Assembly: GCA_015654605.1 (NCBI GenBank)
Contig: JAATGO010000098.1
Coordinates: forward strand, 1 to 7,587
DNA length: 7,587 bases
DNA from: Betaproteobacteria bacterium
GTDB taxonomy: Bacteria > Pseudomonadota > Gammaproteobacteria > Burkholderiales > Burkholderiaceae
Reading direction: 5' to 3'
Below are positions 5,783-7,587 of this stretch, in pieces. The translations under genes were made by a program, and so were the position numbers. The notes beneath the pieces were generated by a model. The model worked only from the letters and a program-made list of their open reading frames with translations, was not told the origin of the DNA and did not search any database. Within the stretch, counting starts at the first letter, position 1. Each line of letters opens with the position of its first letter.

Positions 5783-6997
5783 TTATTTCCACGCCGGGCA
5801 TGTCGATTCTGCTTTTGTCGTCCAGGCTTCTTCCCCAGGAATCGTTTGTACCAGCTTGAAATAGTCCCATGGTTTTTTTGACTCTGCAGGTGTCTTTACC
5901 TGGAACAAATACATGTCATGTACTACACGACCATCTGCGCGCCAGTAGCCATTTTTTTGGTATAGATCATTAAACTTGGTCTTCTTTAATTGTGCTGATA
6001 CTTTATCTGTATCATCACTACCAACGGCTTTGACAGCGTTCAGATATTGCCAGGCAGAGGAGTAATCTGCCGCCTGTAAACTTGATGGCATTTTCTTTCG
6101 ATTATTGAAAAATAGCGCTCCAAATTTACGGCTATCATCATTTTGATCCCAGTACCAACTATCTGTCAGATACATGCCTTGTGTTAATTGTGGCGTCAAC
6201 GAATGGATGTCATTAATAAATACCAGCAAGCCGGCTAATTTGGCATTTTTTGTTACGCCAAATTCATTGGCAGCCTTGACGGAATTAATGAAGTCTCCTC
6301 CTGCATTCGCCAAACCGATAATCTGTGCTTTAGAACTTTGTGCCTGTAACATGAAAGAGGAAAAATCAGATGCTCCCAGAGGATGCTTGACCGATCCCAC
6401 TACTGTACCGCCCGCTGCTTTAACAAGCTTGCTGGTGTCGTTTTCTAATGAATGGCCGAATGCGTAATCTGCCGTGAGGAAGAACCATGTTTTTCCTCCC
6501 TGTTTAACAACTGCTGCCCCGGTTCCTTTAGCTAATGCCACGGTATCGTAAGCATAATGCAACGTATAGGGAGAACATTCTTCATTTGTTAAACTGGCAG
6601 CACCGGCACCGACCTCGAAGAACAATTTTTTCTTTTCTCTTGCTACTTTTGCCATTGATAGCGCAGCCCCAGAATTGGTACCTCCAATCAAGACATCGAC
6701 TCCCTGTTGATCAAACCACTCACGTGCCTTGCTCGCAGCAACGTCTGCTTTATTCTGGTGATCAGCGACTATTAATTCAATTTTTTTTCCATTGATGGCA
6801 CCGCCCATGTCTGCAATCGCCATCTTAATTGCCTCCGCACCACCTTGACCATCAATATCAGAGTACACACCAGAAATATCCGTAAGGAAACCGATTTTGA
6901 TCACATCTCCGGAAATTTGAGCCGAGACAGGTGTAGTCCACACTGATGTTGCACCCATTGCTATAAAAATAGCACACAAATTTTTTTTCAATTTCAT
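5783..6997 (-). CDS. Periplasmic substrate-binding protein of a LivJ/K-like ABC importer
   Basis: A 404-residue type I periplasmic binding protein (Peripla_BP_6 / LivK-like). The N-terminus MKLKKNLCAIFIAMGATSVW continues to a signal peptidase I site after V24-S25-A26, so the protein is secreted and not a lipoprotein. Lobe I opens with IKIGFLTDISGVYSDIDGQG and continues with AINGKKIELIVADHQNKADV and VDVLIGGTNSGAALSMAKVA, typical of this fold. The mature protein has two cysteines, in NEECSPYT and near the C-terminus in STCPAWK, which could form a disulfide. The start at ATG 6995-6997 is fixed by AGGAG five to six bases upstream and by the signal peptide; a longer frame to 7051 lacks both features. 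It lies between livF and livH, so it probably delivers ligand to this transporter. Relatives bind branched-chain or aromatic amino acids, amides or aromatic acids; the ligand is not predictable here. Confidence 0.93.
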   Translation of the reverse strand: MKLKKNLCAIFIAMGATSVWTTPVSAQISGDVIKIGFLTDISGVYSDIDGQGGAEAIKMAIADMGGAINGKKIELIVADHQNKADVAASKAREWFDQQGVDVLIGGTNSGAALSMAKVAREKKKLFFEVGAGAASLTNEECSPYTLHYAYDTVALAKGTGAAVVKQGGKTWFFLTADYAFGHSLENDTSKLVKAAGGTVVGSVKHPLGASDFSSFMLQAQSSKAQIIGLANAGGDFINSVKAANEFGVTKNAKLAGLLVFINDIHSLTPQLTQGMYLTDSWYWDQNDDSRKFGALFFNNRKKMPSSLQAADYSSAWQYLNAVKAVGSDDTDKVSAQLKKTKFNDLYQKNGYWRADGRVVHDMYLFQVKTPAESKKPWDYFKLVQTIPGEEAWTTKAESTCPAWK

Positions 6998-7063
6998 ATT
7001 GTCTCCTCTTTTTTGTTTATAAAGTTCTTGATTCAATCTATGTATGAACAAGTTCTTTCATAG

Positions 7064-7088
7064 AAAAGATAAAGGTCTTTTATCTTTT
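7064..7088. repeat. Perfect 10-bp AT-rich inverted repeat upstream of the binding-protein gene
   Basis: AAAAGATAAA (7064-7073) and TTTATCTTTT (7079-7088) are exact inverse complements around a five-base loop. It lies between the livF stop and the binding-protein start, 67 bases from the ATG. On the minus strand the 3' arm ends in TTTT, so it might be a weak terminator or mRNA hairpin. It could equally be an operator. The stem has only one G-C pair, so it would be unstable as a terminator. Confidence 0.4.
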
Positions 7089-7170
7089 GCCAGTTTTTAT
7101 TACTGTTTATTCATTTCTGTTTTTGTCTCAATTTCTTCTACACATACTCTTCTTTACCATTTCAAACACA

Positions 7171-7587
7171 TCAAACACCCAACAATTCATTCAATGTCTG
7201 TGTCTTTTCCTCTAATTCAGAAGAAACAAAAGATTCAATAATCTGCCCATGTTCCATGACATAAAATCTGTCGGCCAATGGCGCTGCAAATCGAAAATTC
7301 TGTTCTACCATCACAATGGTGTAACCCTTTGCTTTCAGTGTTGTAATCATGCGTGCCAATGCTTGCACAATAACGGGTGCCAGTCCCTCTGAAATTTCAT
7401 CAAGTAGTAATAGACGCGCTCCAGTGCGCAAAATCCGTGCAACTGCCAGCATTTGTTGTTCTCCCCCAGACAACCGCGTACCTTGGCTATATCGGCGTTC
7501 TTTAAGATTAGGAAACATCTCGTAGATATCTTCTATCGACATTCCCTTGTCTGTTTTTGATACCATCGGCGGCAGCATCAAATTTTC
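7171..7587 (-). CDS. livF: ABC transporter ATP-binding protein LivF, C-terminal part
   Basis: The 138 C-terminal residues of an ABC ATPase; the gene enters from beyond the right edge, so Walker A and the first roughly 100 residues are missing. The first visible residues are ENLMLPPM. The visible order is MFPNLKERRYSQGTRLSGGE, the ABC signature LSGGEQQMLAVARIL, Walker B with catalytic glutamate LLLLDEISEGLAP, and the switch region VMVEQNFRFA. The Q-N in VEQN, where most ABC ATPases have a histidine (H-loop), is typical of LivF rather than LivG, as is the EISEGLAP D-loop. It sits on the cytoplasmic face of the importer and powers transport with LivG, which is not in the window. The gene ends with TGA, 173 bases before the binding-protein ATG. 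Confidence 0.93.
   Translation of the reverse strand, partial: ENLMLPPMVSKTDKGMSIEDIYEMFPNLKERRYSQGTRLSGGEQQMLAVARILRTGARLLLLDEISEGLAPVIVQALARMITTLKAKGYTIVMVEQNFRFAAPLADRFYVMEHGQIIESFVSSELEEKTQTLNELLGV

Noticed and set aside
6998..7051. N-terminal extension of the binding protein to an ATG at 7051
   Set aside because: The extension precedes the AGGAG ribosome-binding site and the signal peptide; the ATG at 6997 gives a normal secreted protein.

Overview
The window looks like an origin-proximal chromosomal segment of a Gram-negative bacterium, most likely a betaproteobacterium of the Burkholderiales with moderate GC content. The evidence is the MnmG N-terminus, the LivF/SBP/LivH/LivM style of transporter and the periplasmic signal peptide. 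No 16S or other definitive marker is present, so the placement is an inference. All genes read on the minus strand, so transcription runs from high to low coordinates.

At the right edge (7587 down to about 3690) lies a branched-chain-amino-acid-type (HAAT family) ABC importer in the order livF (3' part only), periplasmic binding protein, livH, livM. A strong Rho-independent terminator sits between the binding-protein gene and the permease genes. It probably sets a high binding-protein to permease ratio. The ligand cannot be read from sequence.

From 3488 to 2694 there is a TauE/SafE (TSUP, YfcA-like) membrane transporter gene interrupted by one in-frame TAA. Both halves are in the same frame, so this is a nonsense mutation (or a sequencing error), not a frameshift.

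From 2633 to about 1119 lies a fluoride-response unit: a sigma70-type promoter, a crcB-class fluoride riboswitch with an unusually long internal insertion, a downstream RNA region with competing hairpins, and a CLC-F type F-/H+ antiporter carrying the diagnostic GREGT and GGEVTP residues. A class I SAM-dependent methyltransferase gene follows 48 bases later and may be co-transcribed.

At the left edge is the start of mnmG (gidA). Two parS-like ParB-binding sites lie 85 to 150 bases upstream of it in opposite orientation. In many bacteria mnmG-rsmG-parA-parB lies next to the replication origin, so this fits the origin-proximal reading.

I found no CRISPR array, tRNA, rRNA, insertion sequence or obvious mobile element. 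The most interesting parts are the expanded fluoride riboswitch with its alternative folds, the parS pair and the broken TSUP gene. I do not see a wholly new multi-gene system.
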